From assembly GCF_014640155.1 (NCBI RefSeq), contig NZ_BMGK01000003.1, positions 1 through 64,000 of the forward strand: a DNA stretch of 64,000 nt. Reading direction: 5' to 3'. The notes beneath the pieces were generated by a model. It did no database searches and was not told the DNA's origin. It saw nothing but the letters and a program-made list of their open reading frames with translations. This document shows positions 1 to 7,861 of this stretch, piece by piece (the stretch's first letter is position 1; every line of letters begins with the position of its first letter). Both the position numbers and the translations under genes were made by a program. The DNA comes from Planktosalinus lacus (GTDB lineage Bacteria > Bacteroidota > Bacteroidia > Flavobacteriales > Flavobacteriaceae).

Positions 1-76
1 AAAAACAGATTGACGAGATTCCCGCTTTACTTCTTTGCTAAAGCTTCGAAATACAAAGTCGTGGGAATTGATGAAT

Positions 77-149
77 GCGAAAATAGCTCAGTTGGTAGAG
101 CGCCACCTTGCCAAGGTGGAGGTCGCGGGTTCGAATCCCGTTTTTCGCT
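77..149 (+). tRNA. tRNA-Gly (anticodon GCC)
   Basis: The sequence folds as a cloverleaf. The acceptor strand GCGAAAA (77-83) pairs with TTTTCGC (142-148), the D-arm contains AGCTCAGTTGGTAGAGC, the anticodon loop reads TTGCCAA (GCC), and the T-arm contains GTTCGAATC. CCA is not encoded. It lies 38 bp upstream of tRNA-Leu and is probably cotranscribed with it. Confidence 0.96.
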
Positions 150-187
150 CGACCTGAATTCCGCTTGCCAAGCGGAATTCTTTCCAC

Positions 188-271
188 GCTCGAGTGGTGG
201 AATTGGTAGACACGCCGGACTTAAAATCCTGTGGGCATTTGCCCGTGCGGGTTCAAGTCCCGCCTCGAGTA
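188..271 (+). tRNA. tRNA-Leu (anticodon UAA)
   Basis: This is a class II tRNA with a long variable arm. The acceptor GCTCGAG (188-194) pairs with CTCGAGT (264-270) with one G-U pair, the anticodon loop is CTTAAAA (UAA), and the T-arm is GCGGG-TTCAAGT-CCCGC (247-263). CCA is not encoded. Its 3' end (249-271) lies inside the 29 bp repeat that also occurs at 8016-8044, so the gene is the integration target of the downstream element and was left intact. Confidence 0.96.
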
Positions 272-277
272 CTTTAA
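249..277 (+). repeat. attL core (3' end of tRNA-Leu)
   Basis: These 29 bp are identical and in direct orientation to 8016-8044. They cover the T-arm and acceptor 3' strand of tRNA-Leu plus six bases beyond it. The bases on both sides differ between the copies (C versus T before, T versus A after), so the match is bounded. A tyrosine integrase next to the distal copy supports reading this as the attachment core. Confidence 0.9.
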
Positions 278-279
278 TA

Positions 280-317
280 AACCGTAATCACTTAATTTGT
301 ATGTGATTGCGGTTTTT
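280..317 (+). terminator. Terminator after tRNA-Leu
   Basis: AACCGTAATCAC (280-291) pairs with GTGATTGCGGTT (303-314) with one G-U or A-C position, followed by a T run. It lies just inside the element end and supplies a terminator for the tRNA operon. The original host terminator probably now lies at 8045-8077, beyond attR. Confidence 0.7.
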
Positions 318-326
318 GTATTTAAG

Positions 327-351
327 GTTGTCCCCACATAGTCCCCACATT
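327..351. repeat. Arm-type direct repeat, left copy
   Basis: A 25 bp sequence identical to 7862-7886 and in the same orientation. Internally it is two copies of GTCCCCACAT separated by one base. It lies 50 bp inside the attL core. Paired short repeats near both ends of an integrase element are typical of arm-type sites bound by the N-terminal domain of tyrosine integrases; that role is inferred. Confidence 0.7.
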
Positions 352-385
352 ATTAAAAAACCTCAGCTTTTGGAAAAAAAATTTG

Positions 386-435
386 ACAAAAAAGAAACTC
401 TCTAAACCACTTTTTAAAAAAGAGATTAGAGAGTT
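386..435 (-). terminator. Terminator of the element's minus-strand genes
   Basis: The perfect 10 bp inverted repeat AACTCTCTAA (396-405) / TTAGAGAGTT (426-435) is followed on the minus strand by TTCTTTTTTG. It lies downstream of the last minus-strand gene of the element (500-790). The rest of 436-499 shows no gene. Confidence 0.6.
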
Positions 436-499
436 ATAAATAATTGTTGAGGCTCCGGGTATCATTTCCGGTAACCTTGCCAGCAATACAATGTCATTT

Positions 500-790
500 T
501 TATTTAAGTCCTATAAGATCACAAAGGTATATTTTCCGGTTATTGCCATTGGCTTTATCAATTTTACAGATAATAAAACCCGCTTTTTGAAGGGAGTGAA
601 GGTACTGGCTTATTGTGGCCTTGTTTACATTGTACAATTCTGCAAAATAACTATTTGAAGTTGTGCAATATCCTTTTTCATTGCATAAACTAGCAATTTC
701 GCTATAAAAGATTTTTTCACTGGCTTTAATTTTTTCACTGTACCGAACTGGCGCCGGTAATATAGTAAAATAGCTTTTTTGGGCGTTCAT
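500..790 (-). CDS. Short winged-helix protein, paralogue of the element's replication initiator
   Basis: A 96-residue protein that aligns over its whole length with the N-terminal part (about residues 1-97) of the 224-residue protein at 4232-4906. Shared features are KSYF near the start, an ALCNEKGYC-like segment (SLCNEKGYC here), a helix-turn-helix NVNKATISQYL, and a closing GNNRKIYL stretch. It lacks the linker and C-terminal domain of the longer protein. It is likely a DNA-binding protein that could compete with the initiator for its sites or regulate the element. It is the last gene before the left-end terminator and lies 38 bp downstream of the tape-measure gene. The function is inferred only from the paralogy. 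Confidence 0.75.
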   Translation of the reverse strand: MNAQKSYFTILPAPVRYSEKIKASEKIFYSEIASLCNEKGYCTTSNSYFAELYNVNKATISQYLHSLQKAGFIICKIDKANGNNRKIYLCDLIGLK

Positions 791-828
791 AACTTTAGTT
801 GTTTTCTTTAATAATAGCTATACATTAA

Positions 829-3210
829 TTATCTCAAACGGTTGTTACGTGTCGTTGTACGCTCATAACTAATTACAATGTCTTCACCTCGTAATACTGT
901 ATTAGGTATAAATACTTGACCACCAACATCACCCAGCATCGATTTTAATTTTGAAAGAGGGGCGATCACTTCAGGGTTTGTGCTGGCACCACTATATTCA
1001 CCTATCAACCCCAGCGTGGGAGCGCTCACGATTCCGCCGTCTGCAAATTTAGGAATGCTTGCAAAAGCGGATAAAATACCACCTATTGCCGTGGCTATAA
1101 ACGTGGGTGCTGTAAACATATAACCAGGACCAGTAGAACCAGCTGAAGTATTAGCCCCAGAAATTGCTTGTGCAATTGCTTGTGCTAAAAGAGCAGATAT
1201 TATTTTAGAAACGGTTTGTATCAAACTTCCCATAAAACCTTCAAAACCATCTTTAGCCAACCCTAAACTATCTACAAACCTTCCGGTAAAGTTTTCAAAA
1301 GCACCGGCCACACTTTCCCCAACAGATATACCCAGCTGGCGTGTCTCTTCCATCTTTCTATTGAAGCTTTCAAGCGCCTCAGTATCTGAAAGTGTATCAG
1401 GTAATAATGGTCCAGCATCATTATTTTGTAATTCTCCTAGTGATTCATTTAAAAAATTAATACGCTGGGTGAGATAATCATACTCAGCGCCGCCTTCAGC
1501 AAACTGTGAGCGCATATTTTCAAAAACTGCTATCTGTTCCTGCAGTTGTTGTGTTGTAGCAGCGATGCCGTTGGTGTCAAAGGGTTCTAGTTGTGAAACC
1601 GGCTGTGAATTACCACGTTCACCTTCTCCATTATTTGTGGGTGTTACTGTGGTTTCTGCCAGCTTTTGAGTTCCGGCAATAATGCCCAGCAATAATTGTT
1701 CTTCTTCTTTAAGTTTTTTATTAAGATTTTCAGTGTCTGCTGTCAATAATTGTTTTGCCTGACCCAGTTGTGTTTGTGCCAAAGCAGCAGAAGAAGCATT
1801 ATCCGCAGCTATTTGAGTGCTTTTTTGTTCTTCTTCTGCTATCTTTTGACGGCGTGAAGAAAGCGCCAACTCATTTTCAATCATTTTGCGTTGCACTTCA
1901 ATAAGCTTTTCTTCAGCAGCTTTTGCACGTGCATTCTCTAATAAAGCGGCTGTATATTTTTCTACAGCTTTGCGGGCTTTATCTGTATTGATATTTTCAG
2001 TGTTTAGAAACCCTAAATATTTAGGCGAAATTCTATTAAGCTCTTTAATTGCTTTAACACGCTCTTCTTTACTCACTTTTTCATCACGCGCCACAAACAA
2101 CAACCTTTCAAGTTGTGCCTTTTCTTCAGCAATACTTTTTGAAGCCTGCGCCGTTAAACTCCTTAAGCTGGTTTGTGCTTTAGCGGCCTTCTCTGTATTT
2201 TCTCTAAACAAGATCATTGCCCCGGCTACAGCGCCCAGCGCCACAGCAAGCAACCCAATAGGGTTTGTGGCCATTGCCACCTTTAACGCCGTCAAGGCAG
2301 AAATCAATCCCGGTATGACATTGGTAGCGAGAAAACCTATTGATATCAACACAGGCCCCAAAGCCGCTGCAAAGGCAGCCACCACCACAATTATTTTTTT
2401 AGTGCTTTGATCAAGGTTTCCAAAACGCTTTACAAGATCTGTAACTTTAGTGATGCCTTCAGAAAAATATGGAAGCAGCACTTCACCAAATTGGGCACTC
2501 ACATCTTGAATGCGGGCACGTAATAACCGCGCCTGGTTTGCAAAACTTTTACTGGTGCGTTCATAATCACCAATAGCATTTTTTGATTGCTCCTGGGCGA
2601 GCTGTAACGTTGCAAAGGCTTTTGCCTGGCGCTCAGTTTCAAAGGTTAAGCCTTCTTGTGTGTTTTGCAGTACTTTTGCTTTTACATCTGCTTCAAGGAT
2701 AGAAATTCCTAAGCTTTTCACACTTTCACGTTCTCCCAGCAATGCTTTTGTTAATGCAGCGCTGGCACCGGCAGCGCCCCCACTAAAGTTTGTGAAGGAT
2801 GCCAGGTCAACGGCTAGTTTGTTTACTTCTGTAGAAAGCTCCAAGGCGGCTTTTTGTGAAAAGCCAAAACCGGTTAAAAGGTCACCGGTATCGCCCAGCA
2901 ATTGTTTTGATGCCTGGCTACTTAAACCAAAGCTTTCACGTAAAACACTCGCGCTGTTTTGAGCGGCCGCGCTTATATCCTTAAAAACAGTGTTGAATTT
3001 TGATGAGGTTTCCTCAGCATCACTAGCAGATTTGACCGCTGCAGCACCCAAAGCCACCACCGGAAGCGTAATACCAACAGAAAGCCCCTTACCCACTGAA
3101 GTCATTTTCTTGCCAAACTTCTTAACCTGAAATTGGGCGTGTTCCATTTCCGTTCTAAACTGCTTTAGATCGGCCCTGAATCTTATACTAATATCTGCAA
3201 ATGAAGCCAT
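829..3210 (-). CDS. Phage tail tape measure protein (TP901-like)
   Basis: A 793-residue protein with the usual tape-measure architecture. The N-terminal region (FRADLKQFRTEMEHAQ, then KKMTSVGKGLSVGITLPV) matches the TP901-type start. Gln/Ala/Lys-rich helical stretches follow, then a hydrophobic segment around residues 270-340 (VVAAFAAALGPVLISIGFL) and a second Gln/Glu-rich coiled-coil region around 350-520. The C-terminus is Gly/Ala-rich with FADGGIVSAPTLGLIGE, common in tape-measure C-termini. In phages this protein sets tail length and takes part in genome delivery. Here no other tail, head or packaging gene accompanies it apart from an HNH nuclease, which is unusual. Confidence 0.88.
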   Translation of the reverse strand: MASFADISIRFRADLKQFRTEMEHAQFQVKKFGKKMTSVGKGLSVGITLPVVALGAAAVKSASDAEETSSKFNTVFKDISAAAQNSASVLRESFGLSSQASKQLLGDTGDLLTGFGFSQKAALELSTEVNKLAVDLASFTNFSGGAAGASAALTKALLGERESVKSLGISILEADVKAKVLQNTQEGLTFETERQAKAFATLQLAQEQSKNAIGDYERTSKSFANQARLLRARIQDVSAQFGEVLLPYFSEGITKVTDLVKRFGNLDQSTKKIIVVVAAFAAALGPVLISIGFLATNVIPGLISALTALKVAMATNPIGLLAVALGAVAGAMILFRENTEKAAKAQTSLRSLTAQASKSIAEEKAQLERLLFVARDEKVSKEERVKAIKELNRISPKYLGFLNTENINTDKARKAVEKYTAALLENARAKAAEEKLIEVQRKMIENELALSSRRQKIAEEEQKSTQIAADNASSAALAQTQLGQAKQLLTADTENLNKKLKEEEQLLLGIIAGTQKLAETTVTPTNNGEGERGNSQPVSQLEPFDTNGIAATTQQLQEQIAVFENMRSQFAEGGAEYDYLTQRINFLNESLGELQNNDAGPLLPDTLSDTEALESFNRKMEETRQLGISVGESVAGAFENFTGRFVDSLGLAKDGFEGFMGSLIQTVSKIISALLAQAIAQAISGANTSAGSTGPGYMFTAPTFIATAIGGILSAFASIPKFADGGIVSAPTLGLIGEYSGASTNPEVIAPLSKLKSMLGDVGGQVFIPNTVLRGEDIVISYERTTTRNNRLR

Positions 3211-3232
3211 AACATTTTATTTTAGAGGTTAG

Positions 3233-3742
3233 TTATTTATAAAATTGCTTTTCTATTTCTACAATTCTATTTATATGATTATACACCGTTGATTTTGAAA
3301 AAATAAATTGCCTATATCCGCTTAAAAGAATAATAGAAAGCGGCTTTTGTATTTCAATTATTTTACAGTCTTCAGGCACTGTAAATGATTCCGGGTTAAA
3401 ATCTATAAAATTGTCAATATCATTTTCAAAGGCCTCATACTCACTTTTAAAATCCTTAAAAGACAGATAGCTTGTTATATATGCACCTGGTATCTGAAAG
3501 CCGGTATATCTGTATCGGTTGTTTTCAACTGGCTCAAATACAAATACACAATTTTGAGTTTTTAAATCGGTTGTGATTAAACCGCCTTCAGAACCATCAA
3601 TAATAAGATCGTCTTTCATTAGTGTAAGTATATCGGTAACGCTAAATTCAAAGTACTTTACACGCGTTTCTTCACATTCCACATATTCACCAATATTTTT
3701 TTTAATGGCGCATTCAAATAGTATTTGATCCTCTTTCGGCAT
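3233..3742 (-). CDS. Unknown element protein
   Basis: A 169-residue soluble, acidic protein with no signal peptide or membrane segment. I recognise no family. It lies 22 bp upstream of the tape-measure gene and probably shares its transcript. In siphophages the genes just before the tape measure often encode tail assembly chaperones or major tail proteins, so a tail-related role is possible, but nothing in the sequence (for example a slippery frameshift heptamer) establishes that. The 130 bp upstream (3743-3872) contain a run of C residues and no gene. Confidence 0.6.
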   Translation of the reverse strand: MPKEDQILFECAIKKNIGEYVECEETRVKYFEFSVTDILTLMKDDLIIDGSEGGLITTDLKTQNCVFVFEPVENNRYRYTGFQIPGAYITSYLSFKDFKSEYEAFENDIDNFIDFNPESFTVPEDCKIIEIQKPLSIILLSGYRQFIFSKSTVYNHINRIVEIEKQFYK

Positions 3743-3872
3743 ATCAAAATAATTTATAACAAAACAATAAATAATAACTTAAAACTATACCCCCCCTTAA
3801 AAACTTTCAGTGAGTAAAAATTAAAAGGAGGAGAGATGTACGGACATCAGCAAACGCTAGTGATTTTACCCC

Positions 3873-4208
3873 TTACCCCCTTCTTATAAAGTGTGTGGTT
3901 TTCCCGCTTTCACCACCTGTTTTTATGTTGTGACACCTTGAACACAAGCTTTGTACCTCATCTTCAGAGTAAGGATCAAGATTATTCTTTAATAAAAATC
4001 CAAGTCCTCTAATGTGATCACAAACGTCAACAGCTGTTACTATTCCTTTATCCTCACAATGAACACAAATAGGATTCTTTTCCCGGTATTGTTTAGAGAA
4101 TTTCCGCCATTTTGTTTGATTATAAAACCATTGATAACTCACCGGTCTATCAAAGGGTTTCTTCTCAGGTATCCAGCTTCTTTTTATCTTTTCAGGTTTC
4201 CGTGGCAT
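3873..4208 (-). CDS. HNH endonuclease
   Basis: A 111-residue protein with a clear HNH/zinc signature: C48-x2-C51, the D64-H65 pair, and C89-x2-C92-H93-N94 followed by IK. A basic N-terminus (residues 1-45) probably binds DNA. Small HNH proteins of this size sit beside the small terminase gene in many siphophages and help DNA cleavage during packaging. Here there is no terminase nearby; the neighbours are an unknown protein and the replication-initiator-like gene 23 bp upstream. It could serve packaging by a helper phage or be a free-standing nuclease. Family assignment is firm, role is inferred. Confidence 0.87.
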   Translation of the reverse strand: MPRKPEKIKRSWIPEKKPFDRPVSYQWFYNQTKWRKFSKQYREKNPICVHCEDKGIVTAVDVCDHIRGLGFLLKNNLDPYSEDEVQSLCSRCHNIKTGGESGKTTHFIRRG

Positions 4209-4231
4209 AATTATTTTTATTAAGGTTACTA

Positions 4232-4906
4232 TTAACTTATTTTTCTTCTATACAACGGGATAGCTTCCTTTTCTTCAGGCTTGTTGTATTTATGCTGGTT
4301 CTGTTGCCAGTTGCGTGCATACTTTCGCAAGCGTGCAAAAAGCACGGGACCGGTATATTTAATTTCTTCCTGGTCAACGGTATCGTTAAAGTCAAGTTTG
4401 AATTTATCAAAGTCTTTTATTGCCTTTTGGTTTTGCATTAAAAAAGCTTCATACTGTGAAGGAAAATTAACTTTCAAAAAATCGAGCGCGTTACTCTCTC
4501 TATTCATTGTATTATTAACTGTATTATTATGTTGGAAGTTTTCTTCTTGAGGGTGTAGAAGTTTTCTTCTTGAGGGTGTAGAAGTTTTCTTCTTGACCTT
4601 GTTAGTTTTTTTTCTATAGTTTAAAGAATAATCTTTTATAAAAATCTTTCTTTGATTACCAGATGACTGGTCTAGCTCAATTTTAATAAATTCAGCGGCT
4701 TCAAGCTCGCTTATCCAAGCTGTAATACTTCTTTTTGAAACATTGTATAGCTCACTGAAATAGTAATTATTAGCCCAGCAATAACCTTTTTCATTACATA
4801 ATGCTGTTATCTCACCATACAGTAATTTTGCATTTGCACAAAGAGCTTCATTATATCTAACGTCTGCTGGGATAATAGCAAAGTATGATTTTTTATTTTC
4901 AGCCAT
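4232..4906 (-). CDS. Replication-initiator-like helix-turn-helix protein
   Basis: A 224-residue protein. Residues about 1-95 form a winged-helix DNA-binding domain (helix-turn-helix around NVSKRSITAWI). Residues about 97-130 are a basic, low-complexity linker. The C-terminal domain (about 135-224) is rich in aromatic and charged residues (FPSQYEAF, FARLRKYARNWQ), as in DnaD/replisome-organiser-like phage proteins. The linker is encoded by tandem 23 bp DNA repeats (4535-4596), the arrangement seen in phage initiator genes that carry the origin inside the coding sequence. A short paralogue of its N-terminus is at 500-790. A palindrome (4923-4941) just upstream may be an operator. The initiator role is inferred. 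Confidence 0.7.
   Translation of the reverse strand: MAENKKSYFAIIPADVRYNEALCANAKLLYGEITALCNEKGYCWANNYYFSELYNVSKRSITAWISELEAAEFIKIELDQSSGNQRKIFIKDYSLNYRKKTNKVKKKTSTPSRRKLLHPQEENFQHNNTVNNTMNRESNALDFLKVNFPSQYEAFLMQNQKAIKDFDKFKLDFNDTVDQEEIKYTGPVLFARLRKYARNWQQNQHKYNKPEEKEAIPLYRRKIS
4535..4596. repeat. Iteron-like 23 bp tandem repeats, candidate replication origin
   Basis: Two exact copies of a 23 bp unit (4535-4557, 4558-4580) and the first 16 bp of a third (4581-4596). The plus-strand unit starts GAAGTTTTCTTCTTG. Since 23 is not a multiple of three, each copy is read in a different frame of the overlapping gene, so the repetition is conserved as DNA and not as peptide. That points to binding sites, most simply for the protein encoded by the same gene. 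Confidence 0.65.
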
Positions 4907-4922
4907 TTTATCACTATCTTTG

Positions 4923-4941
4923 TCAACGTATTTAACGTTGA
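4923..4941. promoter_or_regulatory. Palindrome upstream of the initiator gene, possible operator
   Basis: TCAACGT (4923-4929) and ACGTTGA (4935-4941) form perfect 7 bp arms around a 5 bp spacer. It starts 16 bp upstream of the minus-strand start codon at 4906. Position and symmetry suggest an operator for a dimeric HTH protein of the element; which one is unknown. Confidence 0.4.
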
Positions 4942-4968
4942 TCGTTTATACTATTTTGAACAAAATTA

Positions 4969-4986
4969 GGGAGCTGCCAGGCTCCC
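4969..4986 (-). terminator. Hairpin between excisionase-like and initiator genes
   Basis: GGGAGC (4969-4974) pairs with GCTCCC (4981-4986). On the minus strand it follows the stop codon of the gene at 4995-5282 and is followed by TAATTTTGTT; on the plus strand it is followed by six T residues. It may act in both directions and separates the early and replication parts of the element. Confidence 0.5.
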
Positions 4987-4994
4987 TTTTTTAT

Positions 4995-5282
4995 TTACTG
5001 ATCTTTATCTGTTTGGTGTAACCGCCCTAAAATTTCATTGCGGCTGTAGTATGTGCGGTTCCCTATTTTCAAAGGGTGTAGCACTCCTTTACGTGTCCAA
5101 TCCCATAAACAAACAAGGCTAATTTTAAGCAGTTCAGCCGTTTCATTCCTGGTCAACAAATCGTCCGGTTCTTTTGGCTGGTAGTGTTCTTTGAGTTCTT
5201 TTAACTCTTTTCTCACCTCAGCCAAAATCATACTTGTTAATTTTTCGGGCGTTGTTCCGTTTACAATAGTTGCTTGTTCCAT
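4995..5282 (-). CDS. Excisionase/AlpA-like helix-turn-helix protein
   Basis: A 95-residue protein. After a charged helical N-terminus (residues 15-42) it has the MerR/excisionase-type HTH of the HTH_17 family: LLTRNETAELLKIS, then LWDWTRKGVLHPLKIGNR, with TYYSRNEI closing the wing. Such proteins in Bacteroidota elements act as recombination directionality factors or as transcriptional regulators of integration genes. It lies between the initiator and integrase modules and has its own candidate promoter at 5305-5312. Family is clear; choice between excisionase and regulator is open. Confidence 0.8.
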   Translation of the reverse strand: MEQATIVNGTTPEKLTSMILAEVRKELKELKEHYQPKEPDDLLTRNETAELLKISLVCLWDWTRKGVLHPLKIGNRTYYSRNEILGRLHQTDKDQ

Positions 5283-5304
5283 TTGCCTAAAATTTAATTT
5301 TAAA

Positions 5305-5312
5305 CAAATGTA
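5305..5312 (-). promoter_or_regulatory. Candidate -7 box (TACATTTG) of the excisionase-like gene
   Basis: On the minus strand TACATTTG matches the Bacteroidota -7 consensus TAnnTTTG. The implied transcription start leaves a leader of roughly 15-20 bases before the ATG at 5282. No convincing TTTG -33 element is present at the normal distance, so support is moderate. Confidence 0.4.
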
Positions 5313-5363
5313 TTACCGACCGTAAATAAGAATAGAATAGTTTTAGTAGTAAAACAGTATTAT

Positions 5364-6056
5364 TTAATCTACTATTTTATTTTCTTTTAAGAAGTCATCT
5401 AATAAACCCTTAAACTCCCTTTCGTAACGTTTACTTGTTATACTATAGGCGTGTTTAAGGTTTGGAGTATCCACCTTTATCTTTAGATTTATAATTTCAG
5501 AATATTTTTTATTCCAATATACTGCAAACTCCCTTTTTGTACTGCAGACAATTTTAAATAAATTTTCTTCGAATGGCTTAAATCCACTCTTAGTCCACAT
5601 AAAAGCGAACAGATATGATATTTTAGTAGGTGAGTTTTTTTTATCTGACATCCACTTTTGTACAATAAATTTAAAAAAGGTTTCACTTTCAAAATTTTCA
5701 AAAATCTTATCGTTAAAGTTTTTTGAGTTCACCTCAAAAGGGTTGGTTAGTTCCTTTAAGATTAGCTCTCTTAGCTTTTTAAGACCAATATAATTAAATC
5801 CGTATTGATATATATTTTCAGCCCAGAAATCAAACTCTTTGCCGTTTAAATATTCTTTAGGGTAATGCTCATCACTGCAAACCAAAAGTTGGTTATTAAT
5901 TTGAAGTAGTTTTTTTTCAATTAGTTTGTCAATAAAAATTAATGTTTCTTTTAAAATAAAGCGGTCAAAGTACCTTACCCTTTCCGGGTGTTCACTTATT
6001 GTTTCTAGGTGGTTTAATATTTCCGGGTTTGTTGGTAAATTGTGATCCTTTCTCAT
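5364..6056 (-). CDS. Unknown element protein, 230 residues
   Basis: A soluble, Lys/Phe/Tyr-rich, probably all-helical protein. I do not recognise a family with confidence. The C-terminal half (from about residue 135: KISYLFAFMWTKSGFKPF, then a basic segment) resembles in general style proteins next to Bacteroidota integrases such as RteC, but no diagnostic motif is visible. It lies 20 bp downstream of the next unknown gene (6077-6478) and both probably belong to one transcript starting at the integrase. A role in control of excision is only a guess from position. Confidence 0.6.
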   Translation of the reverse strand: MRKDHNLPTNPEILNHLETISEHPERVRYFDRFILKETLIFIDKLIEKKLLQINNQLLVCSDEHYPKEYLNGKEFDFWAENIYQYGFNYIGLKKLRELILKELTNPFEVNSKNFNDKIFENFESETFFKFIVQKWMSDKKNSPTKISYLFAFMWTKSGFKPFEENLFKIVCSTKREFAVYWNKKYSEIINLKIKVDTPNLKHAYSITSKRYEREFKGLLDDFLKENKIVD

Positions 6057-6076
6057 TTTGAACTAATTTAAGCCAG

Positions 6077-6478
6077 TTAATTCTTAGAAAATGAAGTGAG
6101 AAATATTTTATCAATGAATAGTTTATAAATTTCTGTAGTTGATAAAATATTATTTTCGGTGATTATAAAACACACCTCATCAGATTCCCCTAAAATGATT
6201 TTAAGCCGCTCAACGCTATTTAAATGAGTTAATGACTCAACGGGTTTGTTTTTTTCTAAAATGCGTGCTAGCTTTTGCACACCGCCTGAGAGGTGTTCAT
6301 ATTTCCCGGCATTGAAATTTTTTTCCTTAAAATCATAATAGCTTTTATATAAAACACTTCTAAAAGCCACTAGACAATAATTGTTTAAATACTCAAAGGT
6401 TTCATTTTCCGTATTGAAGTAAGGCAATAATTGAAAGTAAGCATTTGTAAATCCTAGCGGCGCTTTTAAATCATTCAT
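6077..6478 (-). CDS. Unknown element protein, 133 residues
   Basis: A small soluble helical protein with no signal peptide, membrane segment or motif I recognise. It starts 11 bp downstream of the integrase stop codon and is followed 20 bp later by another unknown gene, so the three probably form an operon. Base composition is AT-rich like the rest of the element. Confidence 0.55.
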   Translation of the reverse strand: MNDLKAPLGFTNAYFQLLPYFNTENETFEYLNNYCLVAFRSVLYKSYYDFKEKNFNAGKYEHLSGGVQKLARILEKNKPVESLTHLNSVERLKIILGESDEVCFIITENNILSTTEIYKLFIDKIFLTSFSKN

Positions 6479-6489
6479 AGTTGTTTGTT

Positions 6490-7821
6490 TTATTTGTTGT
6501 TGGTGCCGGTCTTAATAATGTCCAGTTGAGGTTTTCTCTCTTTTTTGGATTGTTGAACTTTCCAAAATTCGTTTAAGGTTTCTGCATTGTCTTTTGCAGT
6601 TTTCCCTATATACTTTAAAAACATTTTTTCTGTAGTGTGTCCAGTGATGGCCATTAATACCGGTGTAGGTAATTTTCCGTAATGGAAGGTTGCAAATGTT
6701 CTACGGCAAATATGCGAACTCACTAATTCACTTTTTTTATAAACCCCTTGCCGTTTCCTAAATACCTTTGTTTTGCTGTCTGGTGTAACATTTACTTTCA
6801 AACTCCCTTTTACCGGTGTATTTATTTTTACCTCACTACAAACAGCTTTTATATAATCATTAAACTTTTGTGAGGTGATTTTCCGGGGGAATTGGCCGTT
6901 ATTTTTTTCCAAAGTTTCTTGTACCTGGTGATGTAAGGGAATAATTATTTTCTGATCAGTTTTTACTGAGGTGTATTCTATAAAACCATTTTCAATATTT
7001 TCATTTGTGAAGCTTAGTAGATCACTCACACGTGCACCAGTCCAAATGCCAATAATTAGCCAGTCCCTTGCATTTTCTAAATATGGTGTATTGGAAAAAT
7101 CGTGTTCAAATATTTTGTTTATTTCGTTTTCTGTAAACGTTACAAACGTGGTTTCTTCTTTGGTTTCTCTAAACTCCTTTTTTTCTATATCCTGACTGAT
7201 TTTAAGGCCGTATTCCTTTGCATCTAAACAAATTGTTTTAATATAAACAATATACCGGCCGGTGGTGTTGAGGTTTAATTTTTGGTTATTTACTAAAAAG
7301 TCTTTGAAGTCTTTGTAAAACTTTAAATCGATATCAATAAGTCTTAATCTCTTTTTTGTTTGAGCTTCAAACTCTTTAATTTTATTAATAATGGTAACGT
7401 ATCGTTTAAGGGTGTTTTCCTTAACTCCGGTACGGCCATTTCTTAATACTTTATTGTTGAGGTTGTCTTTAAAATATTCTGCATAGTCCACAAATAAATT
7501 AAAGTCTTTATTGTCATTTTGGTTAAAATGGCCCTGGATTATACTTTGAAGCCATTCCGGGTTAATTATTCCCCCGGCCTCATACACTCCATTAAAGCCA
7601 TTTAAAATTTTAGTTTTAAGGCTATTTAAATCATTCTGCAGTTTTTGCTTGTCGTTAAATTCTGCAATTTGTTTAACTGATCCTTTGTTATTATTCCAAT
7701 ACTTAGGGTCAATTAATAGTGAAGTCGATTTTGTGAAGTCGTATTTACGCCCAGCCTTAAATCTTAGATAAATTGTACTGGGGTTGTTATTTCTTTTTGT
7801 GAAAAACCTGATCGTTGCCAT
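6490..7821 (-). CDS. int: Tyrosine recombinase (integrase), Bacteroidota type
   Basis: The N-terminus (MATIRFFTKRNNNPSTIYLRF) is an arm-binding domain of the kind found in Bacteroidota integrases; a SAM-like core-binding domain covers about residues 100-210. The catalytic domain shows the expected residues, numbered from an upstream in-frame start at 7839: Arg in GARVSD (about 269), HICRR (His about 375, Arg about 378), His in ITGHTTEKMF (about 399) and Tyr in LKYIGK (about 409). I prefer the start at 7821 because alignment to the family begins at MATIRFF. The gene lies next to attR and should catalyse integration into and excision from tRNA-Leu. Confidence 0.93.
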   Translation of the reverse strand: MATIRFFTKRNNNPSTIYLRFKAGRKYDFTKSTSLLIDPKYWNNNKGSVKQIAEFNDKQKLQNDLNSLKTKILNGFNGVYEAGGIINPEWLQSIIQGHFNQNDNKDFNLFVDYAEYFKDNLNNKVLRNGRTGVKENTLKRYVTIINKIKEFEAQTKKRLRLIDIDLKFYKDFKDFLVNNQKLNLNTTGRYIVYIKTICLDAKEYGLKISQDIEKKEFRETKEETTFVTFTENEINKIFEHDFSNTPYLENARDWLIIGIWTGARVSDLLSFTNENIENGFIEYTSVKTDQKIIIPLHHQVQETLEKNNGQFPRKITSQKFNDYIKAVCSEVKINTPVKGSLKVNVTPDSKTKVFRKRQGVYKKSELVSSHICRRTFATFHYGKLPTPVLMAITGHTTEKMFLKYIGKTAKDNAETLNEFWKVQQSKKERKPQLDIIKTGTNNK

Positions 7822-7861
7822 ATTACTAATTTTGAACAATCAAATATAAGCAAAAAAAAAA

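Noticed and set aside
2-42. Possible 3' end of a gene at the window start (frame ending in TAA at 40-42)
   Set aside because: Only 13 codons are visible and no family can be recognised, so it is not annotated.
10-306. Open frame across both tRNA genes
   Set aside because: It runs through tRNA-Gly and tRNA-Leu and has no protein-like composition.
1886-2410. 174-residue plus-strand frame opposite the tape-measure gene
   Set aside because: Antisense shadow of an Ala/Lys-rich coding sequence, with no own features.
4535-4596. CRISPR array
   Set aside because: Repeats are directly adjacent without spacers, and there are fewer than three full units.
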